Origin: Bombella apis
GTDB lineage: Bacteria > Pseudomonadota > Alphaproteobacteria > Acetobacterales > Acetobacteraceae
Direction of reading: 5' to 3'
DNA: 64,000 nt
Assembly: GCF_018221685.1 (NCBI RefSeq)
Contig: NZ_JAGJTM010000004.1
Coordinates: 624,287-688,286 of the forward strand
Part shown: piece by piece, positions 37,941 through 47,286 of the stretch
Position numbering within the stretch: position 1 is the first letter of the stretch
Layout: the number at the start of each line of letters is the position of its first letter
Made by a program: the position numbers and the translations under genes
The notes under the pieces: model-generated
The model's database searches: none
What the model saw: the letters and a program-made list of their open reading frames with translations, nothing else
Told to the model about the DNA's origin: nothing

Positions 37941-38314
37941 GTTGCGATTTTTTGCGGTTGAAAGGAAAATGGAAAATTAAGCGATCATCTTCTTGTTTTT
38001 GATGAAAATATGATGTTTTCTCAGAAATGGCAGATAACCGGTCTTTTTTTTAAAAAGACCGACGGGGTTCCTTTTTTTTATGAGGCTTGCCCCCTTGTAA
38101 TCTCCGTTATTCGGGAAGAATAAAGTGGGCGGCACTGGGGTCTCAGGGCTCCATATTTCATATTGAGTACGGAGGGAGTTCCCTTCTGTTGTCAGGATAC
38201 GAACGGGAAAGGCACATATAAGATGACAACGTTCGGTGGCGATCGCGCTGTCCTGACTGTGTCAGAAAGTGTTCCGGCCTTTTTATGGCGGAACAACAGA
38301 TAGAGGCAGGATCC
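37941..38314 (+). other. AT-rich leader and promoter region of the cyo operon
   Basis: About 370 bases without a gene before cyoA, much more AT-rich than the rest of the window at 37950-38100. At 38039-38061 an exceptionally A/T-rich hairpin (cggtcttttt with aaaaagaccg) is present. Poly-T and poly-A tracts surround it. A TTGTAA (38096) with a 17-base gap to GAATAA is a possible promoter, weakly supported. The long AT-rich leader suggests binding by a regulator or nucleoid protein. Confidence 0.5.
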
Positions 38315-39307
38315 ATGAAAAGACTCTGGCGATTTTTCCCGGCGTTGCCTGCATTGATGCTGTCGGGCTGTACGGTTGATCTTCTTCAGCCAGCCGGCCC
38401 GATCGGGGAAGGTAATCGCGACATGATGGTGCTTGAATGGGCCGTCATGATGTGCGTTGTGGTTCCGGTGATTATTGCGACACTCGTATTTGCCTGGAAA
38501 TACCGGGCTTCCAATACGAAGGCGGAATATCTGCGGAACTGGTCACATTCAAACAAGATTGAAGTGTTCATCTGGGGTGTCCCCATTCTGATCATTCTTG
38601 TTCTGAGTGGCTTCAATTACTGGAGCACGCATTATTACGACCCGTACAAGCCCATCTCCAAAGAGATGCAGGTAAAAGTTGGTGCGCCCGATGCAAAGCC
38701 GCTCCATGTGGAAGTTGTTTCCCTAGACTGGAAGTGGCTGTTCATTTACCCAGACCTTGGGATTGCAACCATCAACGAGCTGGATGTCCCCACAAAGACA
38801 CCTCTGGATTTCCGGATTACGTCTGACAGTGTGATGACATCGTTCTTCATTCCGCAGCTGGGGTCACAGATCTACAGCATGGCCGGGATGGAAACACAGC
38901 TCCACCTGATGGCAAGCCGCCCGGGCAATTTCCAGGGTGAGGCCGCCCAGTACACGGGGCCGGGCTTCTCCGACATGCGCTTCCGCACGATTGCCATGCC
39001 GCAGGAGCAGTTTGACGCCTGGGTACAGAATGTACGCAGTGGCGACAATCCGCTCGCAGCCAAGGAAGCCCTGGATGCACAGACGTACCTGAAATATCAC
39101 GCCGCACCGGCTGCCCCGCATGCTGAGGCACCCAAGCCGGCTCCGGTCGTGTATTTCTCCAACGTACAGTCTGGGCTGTTTGAGAGCATTGTTGCGAAAT
39201 ACAATGTCGGCATGACCCATGAGAACCACGGCACGAGCATGGGCGACAAGTCCATGGACATGCCTGCTGAGTCTCATACGGCTGCACCTTCCAATACCGG
39301 CATGTGA
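38315..39307 (+). CDS. cyoA: Cytochrome bo3 ubiquinol oxidase subunit II
   Basis: A 330-residue lipoprotein subunit. The start at 38315 gives a lipoprotein signal with lipobox LMLSGC; the ATG at 38285 adds ten polar residues and is less likely. Two helices follow (about residues 40-65 and 85-105), then a periplasmic cupredoxin domain. The CuA ligands of cytochrome c oxidases are missing: the C-x-x-x-C segment reads YTGPGFSDM, the mark of quinol oxidases. The His-rich tail (THENHGTSMGDKSMDMPAESH) is not usual and could bind metal. First gene of cyoABCD. Confidence 0.95.
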   Translation: MKRLWRFFPALPALMLSGCTVDLLQPAGPIGEGNRDMMVLEWAVMMCVVVPVIIATLVFAWKYRASNTKAEYLRNWSHSNKIEVFIWGVPILIILVLSGFNYWSTHYYDPYKPISKEMQVKVGAPDAKPLHVEVVSLDWKWLFIYPDLGIATINELDVPTKTPLDFRITSDSVMTSFFIPQLGSQIYSMAGMETQLHLMASRPGNFQGEAAQYTGPGFSDMRFRTIAMPQEQFDAWVQNVRSGDNPLAAKEALDAQTYLKYHAAPAAPHAEAPKPAPVVYFSNVQSGLFESIVAKYNVGMTHENHGTSMGDKSMDMPAESHTAAPSNTGM

Positions 39308-39321
39308 GGACTGATCTAAAG

Positions 39322-41319
39322 ATGCTCGGAAAACTTACCCTTTCGTCCATACCGTATGATGTGCCGATTCTTGTCGGTACATTCATCGGTGTGGCTGTAA
39401 TCGGGATTGCCGTTCTTGCGGCGGTCACCTATTTCAAAAAATGGGGTTATCTGTGGCGCGAGTGGCTGACCACGGTCGACCACAAGAAGCTCGCCATCAT
39501 GTATGTTGTTCTCGGTCTCGTCATGCTTGTGCGTGGCTTTGCCGATGCGCTGATGATGCGTACACAGCTTGCCCTTGCCTACGCAGGTAACCCCGGTTAT
39601 CTGCCTCCGCACCATTATGACCAGGTCTTCTCGGCCCATGGTACGATCATGATCTTCTTCATGGCCATGGTGATGATGCAGGCCCTGTTCAACTTCGTGG
39701 TGCCATTGCAGATTGGTGCGCGCGACGTTGCGTTCCCGCTGATCAACTCGATCAGCTTCTACATGACGCTCGTCAGTGCCATTCTCATCAACATCTCCCT
39801 CTTCATTGGTGAGTTCTCCAATGTTGGCTGGCTCGGCTACCCGCCGATCTCCGAACTGCAGTTCAATCCCGGCGTCGGTGTGGATTACTACATCTGGTCG
39901 GTGCAGATCTCCGGTATCGGTACTCTGCTGACAGGGATGAACTTCCTGACGACGATCATCAAGCTGCGTGCCCCCGGCATGAAGTGGATGCACATTCCCG
40001 TCTTCACATGGACGGCTTTCTTTGCCTGCGTCATGATCCTGACGACCTTCCCGGTTCTGACGGTTTCCATGGCTCTGCTGGCTCTGGATCGTTACCTCGG
40101 CATGCACTTCTTTACCAATGATGGTGGCGGTAGCGTCATGCTCTACCTGAACCTGATCTGGTCCTGGGGTCATCCGGAAGTTTACATCCTCATCCTGCCT
40201 GCCTTCGGTGTGTTCTCCGAAATTGCAGCGACCTTCTCCGGCAAACCGCTCTTCGGTTATGCCACGATGGTCATCGCAACGGGTATCATCACCTTCCTGG
40301 GCAGCATCGTGTGGGTTCACCACTTCTTCACGATGGGTGCTGGTGCTGATGTGAACACCTTCTTCGGTATCATGACGATGTTCATCGCCGTGCCGACGGG
40401 TGTGAAGATCTTCAACTGGCTTTTCACCATGTACAAGGGGCGTGTCCGCTTCGAAGGTCCGATGCACTGGATCGTCGGCTTCATGATCACCTTCTCCATC
40501 GGTGGTATGACCGGTGTCATGATGGCCATGCCGGCAGCGGACTGGGTGGTCCACAACTCCCTGTTCCTGGTGGCGCACTTCCATAACGTGATTATCGGTG
40601 GTGTGTTCTTCGGTTACGTGGCTGGTCTGAGCTACTGGTTCCCGAAGGCTTTCGGCTACAAGATGCGCGATGTCTGGGGTAAATGGGCGTTCCGTTTCTG
40701 GTTCGTCGGTTTCTACCTCTCCTTCATCCCGCTCTATGCTGTTGGTCTGGAGGGCATGACCCGTCGTATGAACCATTACGACAACCCGAACTGGCACCCC
40801 TGGCTGCTCGTGGCCTGTGTTGGCGTGTTCGTTCTGGCTGCTGGTCTGGCCTGCCAGGTCATCCAGTTCGTGCTGGCTGCGTTTGACGCCGTCAACAAGA
40901 AGCCGGATGCTCTGGATCTGACGGGTGACAACTGGGGTTCTGGCCGTACGCTGGAATGGTCCCTTCCGTCTCCGGTTCCGCACTACAACTTCGCACGTCT
41001 GCCGGTCATCCGTGGCCTGGATACGTTCCATATCGAGAAGGAGCTGGGTCGCCCGGCACCGGTCTCCGAGCTGGAGCCGATCCACATGCCGAAATATTCG
41101 GCGGTTGGCCCGATGCTGGGTGCCTGCGGGCTGCTGATCGGCTTTGCGCTGGTCTGGCACATCTGGTGGGCTGTGATCGTAGGGCTGGTCGTAGCCTTCT
41201 TCACCATCGTTCACCGCAGTGCGAACCTGGATGTTGATTTCTACGTCACCGTGGAAGAGATCCGTGCTGATGAAGAAGCTTTTGCCCGGCGGCTTGCCGC
41301 TGCCAAGGCAGCAGAGTAA
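39322..41319 (+). CDS. cyoB: Cytochrome bo3 ubiquinol oxidase subunit I
   Basis: The 665-residue catalytic haem-copper subunit. The start at 39322 (MLGKLTLSSIPYD) matches the family; an ATG at 39304 overlaps cyoA. WGHPEVYILILP (CuB His and the cross-linked Tyr), the His pair HHFFTMG, and LFLVAHFHNVIIGG (haem ligands) are complete. Quinol-site residues RGFAD and HHYDQ are as in E. coli CyoB, so ubiquinol rather than cytochrome c is the donor. It couples quinol oxidation to proton pumping in the inner membrane. Confidence 0.97.
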   Translation: MLGKLTLSSIPYDVPILVGTFIGVAVIGIAVLAAVTYFKKWGYLWREWLTTVDHKKLAIMYVVLGLVMLVRGFADALMMRTQLALAYAGNPGYLPPHHYDQVFSAHGTIMIFFMAMVMMQALFNFVVPLQIGARDVAFPLINSISFYMTLVSAILINISLFIGEFSNVGWLGYPPISELQFNPGVGVDYYIWSVQISGIGTLLTGMNFLTTIIKLRAPGMKWMHIPVFTWTAFFACVMILTTFPVLTVSMALLALDRYLGMHFFTNDGGGSVMLYLNLIWSWGHPEVYILILPAFGVFSEIAATFSGKPLFGYATMVIATGIITFLGSIVWVHHFFTMGAGADVNTFFGIMTMFIAVPTGVKIFNWLFTMYKGRVRFEGPMHWIVGFMITFSIGGMTGVMMAMPAADWVVHNSLFLVAHFHNVIIGGVFFGYVAGLSYWFPKAFGYKMRDVWGKWAFRFWFVGFYLSFIPLYAVGLEGMTRRMNHYDNPNWHPWLLVACVGVFVLAAGLACQVIQFVLAAFDAVNKKPDALDLTGDNWGSGRTLEWSLPSPVPHYNFARLPVIRGLDTFHIEKELGRPAPVSELEPIHMPKYSAVGPMLGACGLLIGFALVWHIWWAVIVGLVVAFFTIVHRSANLDVDFYVTVEEIRADEEAFARRLAAAKAAE

Positions 41320-41328
41320 AGGGAGGCG

Positions 41329-41952
41329 ATGAAAACCATGTCTTATGACGTAATGCACGCGCCCTCTGCTCATCACGATGAGCATGAGCATCATCAGCAG
41401 GAAACCACGATCTTTGGTTTCTGGATCTACCTGATGACAGACTGTATCATTTTCGGCACGCTGTTTGCCGTCTTTGCTACACTCTGCCATCACTTTGCTG
41501 GTGGGCCGACGGGGAAGGACCTGTTCGATATCAAGAATGTTGAGATCGAAACAGCCATCCTGCTTTTCTCCTCCATCACCTACGGCTTTGCTTCCATCAA
41601 CGCCCACAAGAAGAACAAGGGTGCCGTGCTGGGTTGGCTGCTGCTGACCTTCGTGCTCGGCGTGTCCTTCGTCGTTCTGGAGATCAACGAGTTCCACGAG
41701 CTCGTGGCTCACGGCGCAGGGCCGGACAAGTCCGCCTTCCTGTCTTCTTTCTTCACGCTGGTAGGGACACATGGGCTGCATGTCACGATCGGTCTGATCT
41801 GGATGCTGGTCCTGTTCTTCCAGATCATGGGCAAACAGGGGCTTAGCACCCGGATGCAGACGAAACTGACGTGCCTGAGCCTGTTCTGGCATTTCCTTGA
41901 CATCGTCTGGATCTGCGTCTTTTCCTTCGTTTACCTGGGGAGTGTTGTCTAA
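41329..41952 (+). CDS. cyoC: Cytochrome bo3 ubiquinol oxidase subunit III
   Basis: A 207-residue five-helix subunit. FGFWIYLMTDCIIFGTLFA, FSSITYGFASINAHKKNK, LEINEFHELVAHGAGP and GTHGLHVTIGLIWM are family hallmarks. GGGAGG lies just upstream of 41329; ATG 41338 is an alternative start. An N-terminal His-rich stretch (HHDEHEHHQQ) stands out. Ten bases after cyoB. Confidence 0.96.
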   Translation: MKTMSYDVMHAPSAHHDEHEHHQQETTIFGFWIYLMTDCIIFGTLFAVFATLCHHFAGGPTGKDLFDIKNVEIETAILLFSSITYGFASINAHKKNKGAVLGWLLLTFVLGVSFVVLEINEFHELVAHGAGPDKSAFLSSFFTLVGTHGLHVTIGLIWMLVLFFQIMGKQGLSTRMQTKLTCLSLFWHFLDIVWICVFSFVYLGSVV

Positions 41953-42290
41953 TGAGCGGGAATCATACGACATCGCACGAAGGTGAAAATCACGGCTCCT
42001 ATGGCTCCTACATTGTAGGGTTCATCCTTGCCGTGGTCCTGACAGTGGCATCCTTTGCCACTGTTCTCAGCAAGGCCTTCTCCTTCTGGCAGACGATTGC
42101 CATTCTCGGTGTGCTGGCTGCGGTCCAGATGGTCGTCCATCTGATCTTCTTCCTGCACATGGGTACGAAGAGCCTCTCCCAGCGGCAGAATCTGGCAGCT
42201 TTCATCGTGACGGCCCTGATGGTCCTGATCGTGGTTGCCGGGTATCTGTTCGTTCTCTGGGACGCTCAGGCGAACATGATGGCTGGTTGA
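41952..42290 (+). CDS. cyoD: Cytochrome bo3 ubiquinol oxidase subunit IV
   Basis: A 112-residue three-helix subunit (YIVGFILAVVLTVASFATVL, IAILGVLAAVQMVVHLIFFLHM, LMVLIVVAGYLFVLW) that stabilises the CuB site during assembly. TAATG overlap with cyoC gives translational coupling. No cyoE (haem O synthase) follows; it must be elsewhere. Confidence 0.95.
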   Translation: MSGNHTTSHEGENHGSYGSYIVGFILAVVLTVASFATVLSKAFSFWQTIAILGVLAAVQMVVHLIFFLHMGTKSLSQRQNLAAFIVTALMVLIVVAGYLFVLWDAQANMMAG

Positions 42291-42321
42291 TAGACCGGCC
42301 CATCATGTCAGCGACATGAAG

Positions 42322-42357
42322 AAACCGGTGGGGGGAAACCTCCACCGGTTTTTTTTA
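42322..42357 (+). terminator. Rho-independent terminator of the cyo operon
   Basis: aaaccggtgg and ccaccggttt pair perfectly over ten bases with a short GC-rich loop, followed by a run of eight or more T. Confidence 0.92.
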
Positions 42358-42385
42358 TGTGTGATGCAGCCGTGGCGGCCATGCA

Positions 42386-42424
42386 AAGAAAAACCCCCGG
42401 AGGGAGAATTCCCCCCGGAGGTTC
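42386..42424 (-). terminator. Terminator of the helicase-S4-fdxA run
   Basis: On the minus strand AACCTCCGG pairs with CCGGGGGTT (one mismatch) around an inner inverted repeat, followed by TTTTTC. It lies 30 bases after the ferredoxin stop. Confidence 0.8.
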
Positions 42425-42454
42425 TGCTCCGTTCCAGCAGGAAGAAGGCTGGCG

Positions 42455-42787
42455 TCAGTCCTTGTGTGGCTCTTCGGAGAGCATCTCACGCTTGCCTTCC
42501 TTGCCGTTCCATTCCTCACGGTCGGCCGGGGGCGTGCCCTTCTGGCTCATGTTCGGCCAGATGGCTGAATATTTGGCATTGATCTCCATCCAGTCAGCGG
42601 CACGGGCATCACTGTCGGGGAAGATGGCTTCTGCCGGGCACTCAGGCTCGCACACGCCGCAGTCAATGCATTCATCAGGATTGATGACGAGGAAGTTCTC
42701 ACCAGCGTAGAAGCAGTCAACGGGGCAGACTTCCACACAGTCCATGAACTTGCAGCGAACACAGTTTTCTGTGACCACATAGGCCAT
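42455..42787 (-). CDS. fdxA: Seven-iron ferredoxin FdxA
   Basis: A 110-residue 3Fe-4S/4Fe-4S ferredoxin. Cysteines at 9, 12, 17, 21, 25 and 40, 43, 46, 50 fit the pattern of the seven-iron type (CxxxxxxxCxxxCP and CxxCxxCxxxCP). The start at 42787 (MAYVVTENC) is the family's usual one; the open frame runs further to 42850. It follows the Suv3-like helicase and S4 genes, a conserved alphaproteobacterial order in which carD usually comes next; here a terminator follows instead. Confidence 0.95.
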   Translation of the reverse strand: MAYVVTENCVRCKFMDCVEVCPVDCFYAGENFLVINPDECIDCGVCEPECPAEAIFPDSDARAADWMEINAKYSAIWPNMSQKGTPPADREEWNGKEGKREMLSEEPHKD

Positions 42788-42889
42788 TATTGCCGTCTCC
42801 GGTTTGGTGTTGCAGGCCAGCCAAACGGCCCATTTCAAAGATTCCAGCACTGATATGCCGAAAGCGGAGGGCCTTTTGCAAGCCTATTG

Positions 42890-43177
42890 TCAGAAATTGG
42901 CCGTCTTTTCCTCGATCCGTTCATAAAGGAGGGCGGCCTCTCTGGCAGGACCACGTCGCTCTCCCAGCTGCATGACACGCCATACGCAGACCTCCCCCTG
43001 ACGGTGGGGAGAGGCGAAGCTGACGATGTCTCCCAACCGGAGGCGGGCATGGGTCTTGTGGGTCCGCTGTCCGTTGATGCGAACCCGTCCCTTGCGGATG
43101 AAGGCGGCGCAGAGACCACGGGTTTTGGCCAGGCGGGTGTAATAGAGCCAGAGATCAAGTCGCTGTCCGTCCATCAT
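42890..43177 (-). CDS. S4-domain RNA-binding protein (Hsp15-like)
   Basis: A 95-residue protein consisting mainly of an S4 RNA-binding domain: QRLDLWLYYTRLAKTRGLCAAFIRKGRVRINGQ and LRLGDIVSF. This is the small heat-shock Hsp15 type that binds free 50S subunits with blocked nascent chains. The ATGA overlap with the helicase stop indicates coupling. Confidence 0.88.
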   Translation of the reverse strand: MMDGQRLDLWLYYTRLAKTRGLCAAFIRKGRVRINGQRTHKTHARLRLGDIVSFASPHRQGEVCVWRVMQLGERRGPAREAALLYERIEEKTANF

Positions 43178-45780
43178 GATGATCTGCCAGATGACCAGTT
43201 CCGGAGGGCTGCGAATGGTGAGTCGGCCTGCTTCTGGGCGGCTTTCCGTTCCCTGCGGCCAGCAGACGGTTTCTGTTGCCGGTTCCTGCGCCGTTCGGTG
43301 CCTTTCTGGCGGCCGGAAGGCCGTGTGTCCCTGCGGCCCGTCCGACCCAGAATGATGAGGGGCGAGGCGACGCCATACTGCCCGGTCGAAAGCGGCTGCG
43401 GCGCATGATGGGGAATGTTCAGGCTCTTGAGCAGGGCGGGCAGCAGGGCCGCCTTTATCCCGAGGGATGAAGCCAGTGTGTCGGGAGCCATGATATTGCG
43501 GCCGGGCTGTCTGCCATGAGGGCGAAGGGTGGAGAGCAGGGCATCCAGCCTGTCCAGACGGACATGCACGGGGCCGGCCTTTTCCCAGCCCGGCGGGGGG
43601 ATGGGATGGCCATCGCTTGTGAGACAGATGCGGGCGGCATCGGGTGTGGCCTGCTGGCGGTCATGCCAGATGTTGTGCAGCAGGACCATCATCGGCAGGC
43701 AGGCCGGGCGAAACAGCTGCGGGCAGTAGACCTGCCGCCAGCCGATGCGAACCCCGCTGCGGTGCAGGCGTTTTCTCTCGGCAGGGGTAAGGGTGCGGTC
43801 TTCGGGCAGGGTAGGGGTGGTGCCGCCATCCTCCCGCAGGCGGTAATAGAGGCCACGCAGGGTGGGACTGTCCTGCAGCTTGTCTTCCAGACGGAAAAAG
43901 AATTCCAGAACGGTGCTGATCCGCTCCGTCATCAGGGCCTGAAGATGGGTCTGTACCTGTCGGCTCTGGTGGTTGTCCTGAAACTCACCGGGCAGAAGCT
44001 GGATGAGGGGGTGAAACAGGTCATCGCCCCGCACGAGGGTGGCAATGGGGGCACCTTCCCAGTGAATCTGCCTGTCATCGGTCAGGGTGAACCGGCTGAT
44101 GTCCTGTGTGAGGAAATGGCGTATCCGGGCGGGCATGGCCTGCCGCAGGGCACGCCTGCCTGCCCGGCGCAGCAGGTCACCCTCCCGGCTGTCGGCGGGC
44201 GTGTCGATCTGCATGGTGAAGCCCACAATCTGCCCGACCTCGTGCCCTTCCACGATGATGCGGTTCTGGGGGGTGACGGCATGGAGAGCCTCGGAGGCCG
44301 CCCCGGGTTCAGGACGGCGGAGCAGGGCGGTGGCCCGCCTGTTGACGAAGCGTTCCTTCAGCCGTTCATGCAGCGTGTCGGAGAGGCGGTCCTCCACGGC
44401 ACGGCAGCGTTCCTGCCACTGGCGGCTCTGGTGCATCCAGCCCGTCCGGGCAGCCACATAGGCGCAGACCCGCACGCCGGAGAGCCGGTGCATCAGTGTG
44501 TCCATGTCGCCATCCAGCCTGTCCAGCCCTCTCAGCTGGCCTTCCATCCACGCTGGAGGGATGCGGCGATGTTTCAGGAGGTCAAGGAACAGGCGGGCAC
44601 AGAGGCGTGTATGGCTGCCATCGCCCAGCTTGCGGAAGTCCGGAATCTGGCAGACATCCCAGAGCAGTTCCGTTGCCCTGTGGCCACGGGCCACCTCCCG
44701 GATGTCGTCCATCTGCATGAGGCCGGTCAGGACATCCAGATCGGAGGCCGTACGCCCGGTGATCAGGCCGGGGCGGGGAGGCTTGCGCATCAGGCTGTTG
44801 AGAAGCGTCTCGGGCGAGGTGTAATCCAGAGCCGTCTGCCGCCAGTAGACGGCCTTGATGGCCTCGAACTCATGGTCTTCCACCGCCTTGACGAGCTGCT
44901 GGCTCATGGGCGGGCAGGAGGCCGTCGTGCCGAAGGTACCATCCCTCATGCCCCGGCCAGCCCGACCGGTGATCTGGGCGACTTCCTGCGGCGTGAGGGC
45001 ACGGGAGTTCTGGCCGTCAAACTTGTGCAGGGCGGCGAGGGCGACATGGTCCACATCCATGTTCAGCCCCATTCCGATGGCGTCGGTAGCCACGAGATAG
45101 TCCACATCCCGGTTCTGGTAGAGGGCGACCTGTGCATTGCGGGTACGGGGGCTGAGACGGCCCATGATGATGGCACAGCCACCCCGTTTCTGCTGGATGG
45201 CCTCGGCAATGGCATATACCTCCGTGGCGGAGAAGGCCACGATGGCCGAGCGTGGTGGCAGACGGGTGAGGTTGACCGGCCCGATGTTCGTCAGCCGGGA
45301 GAGGCGTTCCCGGGTCTCGATCGTGATGCCGGGAACCAGCTGCCGGAGCAGCCCCCGGATGGTCTCAGCCCCCAGAAAGAGCGTTTCTCCCTTGCCACGG
45401 GCATGGAGGAGCCGGTCGGTGAAGATGTGGCCACGGTCCGGGTCTGCGGCGAGCTGGATCTCGTCAATGCCGACAAAATCCACCTTCCGGTCCAGCGGCA
45501 TGGCCTCCACCGTGCAGGAGAACCAGCGGGCCCCCGGTGGAATGATTTTTTCTTCCCCTGTCAGCAGGGCGACATGGCGCTCGCCTTTCAGCTTCACAAG
45601 GCGCTCGTAATTCTCCCGGGCCAGCAGGCGGAGGGGAAAGCCGATGATGCCGCTCTGGTGCGCCATCATGCGGGTCAGGGCGTAATGGGTCTTGCCGGTG
45701 TTGGTGGGGCCAAGTACGGCATGGATCACCCCCGATTGCCGGGAAGTGGCTGGGGCAAAGGCTGGATGTGGTCCCGTCAT
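43174..45780 (-). CDS. Suv3-like superfamily 2 helicase
   Basis: An 868-residue helicase of the mitochondrial Suv3/alphaproteobacterial type. Walker A GPTNTGKTHY (about residues 23-32), motif II as GIDEIQL, RLSRLTNIGP, GRLSPRTRN, ATDAIGMGLNMDVDH and motif VI as QITGRAGRGM are visible. The C-terminal 500 residues are poorly conserved and end in a basic, low-complexity tail (about 55 residues with many Arg, Lys, Gln) likely to bind RNA. The ATG at 45780 is used; the frame opens at a TTG at 45816. Role: RNA unwinding, possibly in decay. It precedes S4 and fdxA. Confidence 0.88.
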   Translation of the reverse strand: MTGPHPAFAPATSRQSGVIHAVLGPTNTGKTHYALTRMMAHQSGIIGFPLRLLARENYERLVKLKGERHVALLTGEEKIIPPGARWFSCTVEAMPLDRKVDFVGIDEIQLAADPDRGHIFTDRLLHARGKGETLFLGAETIRGLLRQLVPGITIETRERLSRLTNIGPVNLTRLPPRSAIVAFSATEVYAIAEAIQQKRGGCAIIMGRLSPRTRNAQVALYQNRDVDYLVATDAIGMGLNMDVDHVALAALHKFDGQNSRALTPQEVAQITGRAGRGMRDGTFGTTASCPPMSQQLVKAVEDHEFEAIKAVYWRQTALDYTSPETLLNSLMRKPPRPGLITGRTASDLDVLTGLMQMDDIREVARGHRATELLWDVCQIPDFRKLGDGSHTRLCARLFLDLLKHRRIPPAWMEGQLRGLDRLDGDMDTLMHRLSGVRVCAYVAARTGWMHQSRQWQERCRAVEDRLSDTLHERLKERFVNRRATALLRRPEPGAASEALHAVTPQNRIIVEGHEVGQIVGFTMQIDTPADSREGDLLRRAGRRALRQAMPARIRHFLTQDISRFTLTDDRQIHWEGAPIATLVRGDDLFHPLIQLLPGEFQDNHQSRQVQTHLQALMTERISTVLEFFFRLEDKLQDSPTLRGLYYRLREDGGTTPTLPEDRTLTPAERKRLHRSGVRIGWRQVYCPQLFRPACLPMMVLLHNIWHDRQQATPDAARICLTSDGHPIPPPGWEKAGPVHVRLDRLDALLSTLRPHGRQPGRNIMAPDTLASSLGIKAALLPALLKSLNIPHHAPQPLSTGQYGVASPLIILGRTGRRDTRPSGRQKGTERRRNRQQKPSAGRRERKAAQKQADSPFAALRNWSSGRSS

Positions 45781-45879
45781 GGCTGGAATGATCTTGCCTG
45801 AATCGGATAAAAGCAAGACATTCCATGCAGTTTTTCAGGAAGGCCAGAGTCACGCTCTGGATGATGGGACGGTATCCAT

Positions 45880-47286
45880 ATGTCTGACGCTCCGTTTTTG
45901 CCCCTCTGTACCTCTGGCGATGGTGGGGTGGCTCTCCCCCTCCATCTGGTCAAGGCAGGTGATGAGGCGACCCTTGCCCACCTGCTGGGGGAGCATGAGG
46001 CCTTCCTGCGGCAGCAGGGCTTCGAGGGGTGTGCGGGGCAGTTCACCTTCCTGCCGGGTGGTTCCGGTGTGGCCGGGGCCGTGTTCTGCGTGGAGGAGGG
46101 GCGAGGCCCCATGCCTTATGGTGCCCTGCCTGCTCATCTGAAGGAAGGATACTGGCAGCCGCAGCCTGAAGGGCAGGAGGACGCCGCTCACGACGCCATG
46201 CTGGAGGAGCTGGTTCTGGGGTTCTGCCTTGGGGCGTATGATTATTCGCTGAAGCATGAGGGAGGCAAAGACCAGAAGACGGGGCCAAAACTCTGCATTC
46301 CGGCCAGCCTCGGGAGAGAGGCCCGGATTCTGGCCCGGGCTGCCTGGCTGGGGCGGGACCTTATCAACATGCCTGCCAATCTCATGGGACCGGCGGAGCT
46401 GGCTACTGCTGCCCGCAGGATGCTGGAGGAGCGGAAGGTTGCGGTTGAGCTGGTGGAAGGTGAGGCTCTGGAGAAAGCCTATCCCTGTCTGGCGGCGGTG
46501 GGTGCCGGGTCGGACAGACCAGCCGTGGTCGTGATCGGCCGCCGGGATGGCCGGAGCAAGGATGCTCCCCGCCTGTCCCTCGTGGGGAAGGGCGTCTGCT
46601 TCGATACGGGCGGGTATGACATCAAGCCCGGCTCCTCCATGGCGAAGATGAAGAAGGACATGGGCGGGGCTGCCCTGATGCTGGCACTGGCCTGTGCCCT
46701 GCTGGATGCCGGAACCGACATTGCGCTGGAAATCCGCCTCGGCTGTGTGGAGAACAGCGTCTCCGGCCATGCCATGCGCCCGGGGGACGTGCTGACAACC
46801 CGAAGGGGGCTGCGTGTCGAGGTGGGCAACACGGATGCGGAGGGTCGTCTCGTTCTGGCAGACCTTCTGGCAGAGGCTGCCGAGAGCCAGCCTGACGTCC
46901 TGTTGGATGCGGCGACGCTGACGGGGGCCGCCCGTGTGGCTCTGGGGCCTGACCTGCCCGCCCTTTTCAGCAATGACGAGGAGCTGGCGGACCATATCCT
47001 GGCCTCCGGCAGGGAAGCTCACGACCCGCTCTGGCAGCTGCCGCTCTGGGCAGATTATGACGGCTGGATGGACAGCTCCATTGCGGACTGCAACAACCTG
47101 TCATCCCGCCCGATGGCCGGGGCGATCACGGCAGCCCTGTTCCTCCAGCGTTTCGTTCCGGAAGGGCAGAGATGGGCGCATGTGGATACCTATGCGTGGA
47201 ATGACACGGCCCGGCCCGGTCGTCCCGCAGGCGGGGAGGTGCTGGCCCTGAGGGCACTTTTCCGTGCGTTCTCGGAAAGTTTCTGA
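45880..47286 (+). CDS. Leucyl aminopeptidase, M17 family
   Basis: A 468-residue cytosolic metallopeptidase. The M17 signature NTDAEGRLVLADLL is intact, with GKGVCFDTGGYDIKP and SSMAKMKKDMGGAA giving the metal ligands and catalytic Lys, and the Arg of EGRL. The N-terminal domain (residues 1-150) is less conserved. It processes peptides and glutathione-derived Cys-Gly. It is divergent from the helicase gene. Confidence 0.93.
   Translation: MSDAPFLPLCTSGDGGVALPLHLVKAGDEATLAHLLGEHEAFLRQQGFEGCAGQFTFLPGGSGVAGAVFCVEEGRGPMPYGALPAHLKEGYWQPQPEGQEDAAHDAMLEELVLGFCLGAYDYSLKHEGGKDQKTGPKLCIPASLGREARILARAAWLGRDLINMPANLMGPAELATAARRMLEERKVAVELVEGEALEKAYPCLAAVGAGSDRPAVVVIGRRDGRSKDAPRLSLVGKGVCFDTGGYDIKPGSSMAKMKKDMGGAALMLALACALLDAGTDIALEIRLGCVENSVSGHAMRPGDVLTTRRGLRVEVGNTDAEGRLVLADLLAEAAESQPDVLLDAATLTGAARVALGPDLPALFSNDEELADHILASGREAHDPLWQLPLWADYDGWMDSSIADCNNLSSRPMAGAITAALFLQRFVPEGQRWAHVDTYAWNDTARPGRPAGGEVLALRALFRAFSESF

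Noticed and set aside
39316..41973. An 885-codon open frame on the minus strand across cyoB and cyoC
   Set aside because: Same cause as above; the sense genes are clear, and the antisense product is full of His, Asp and Gln without any domain pattern.
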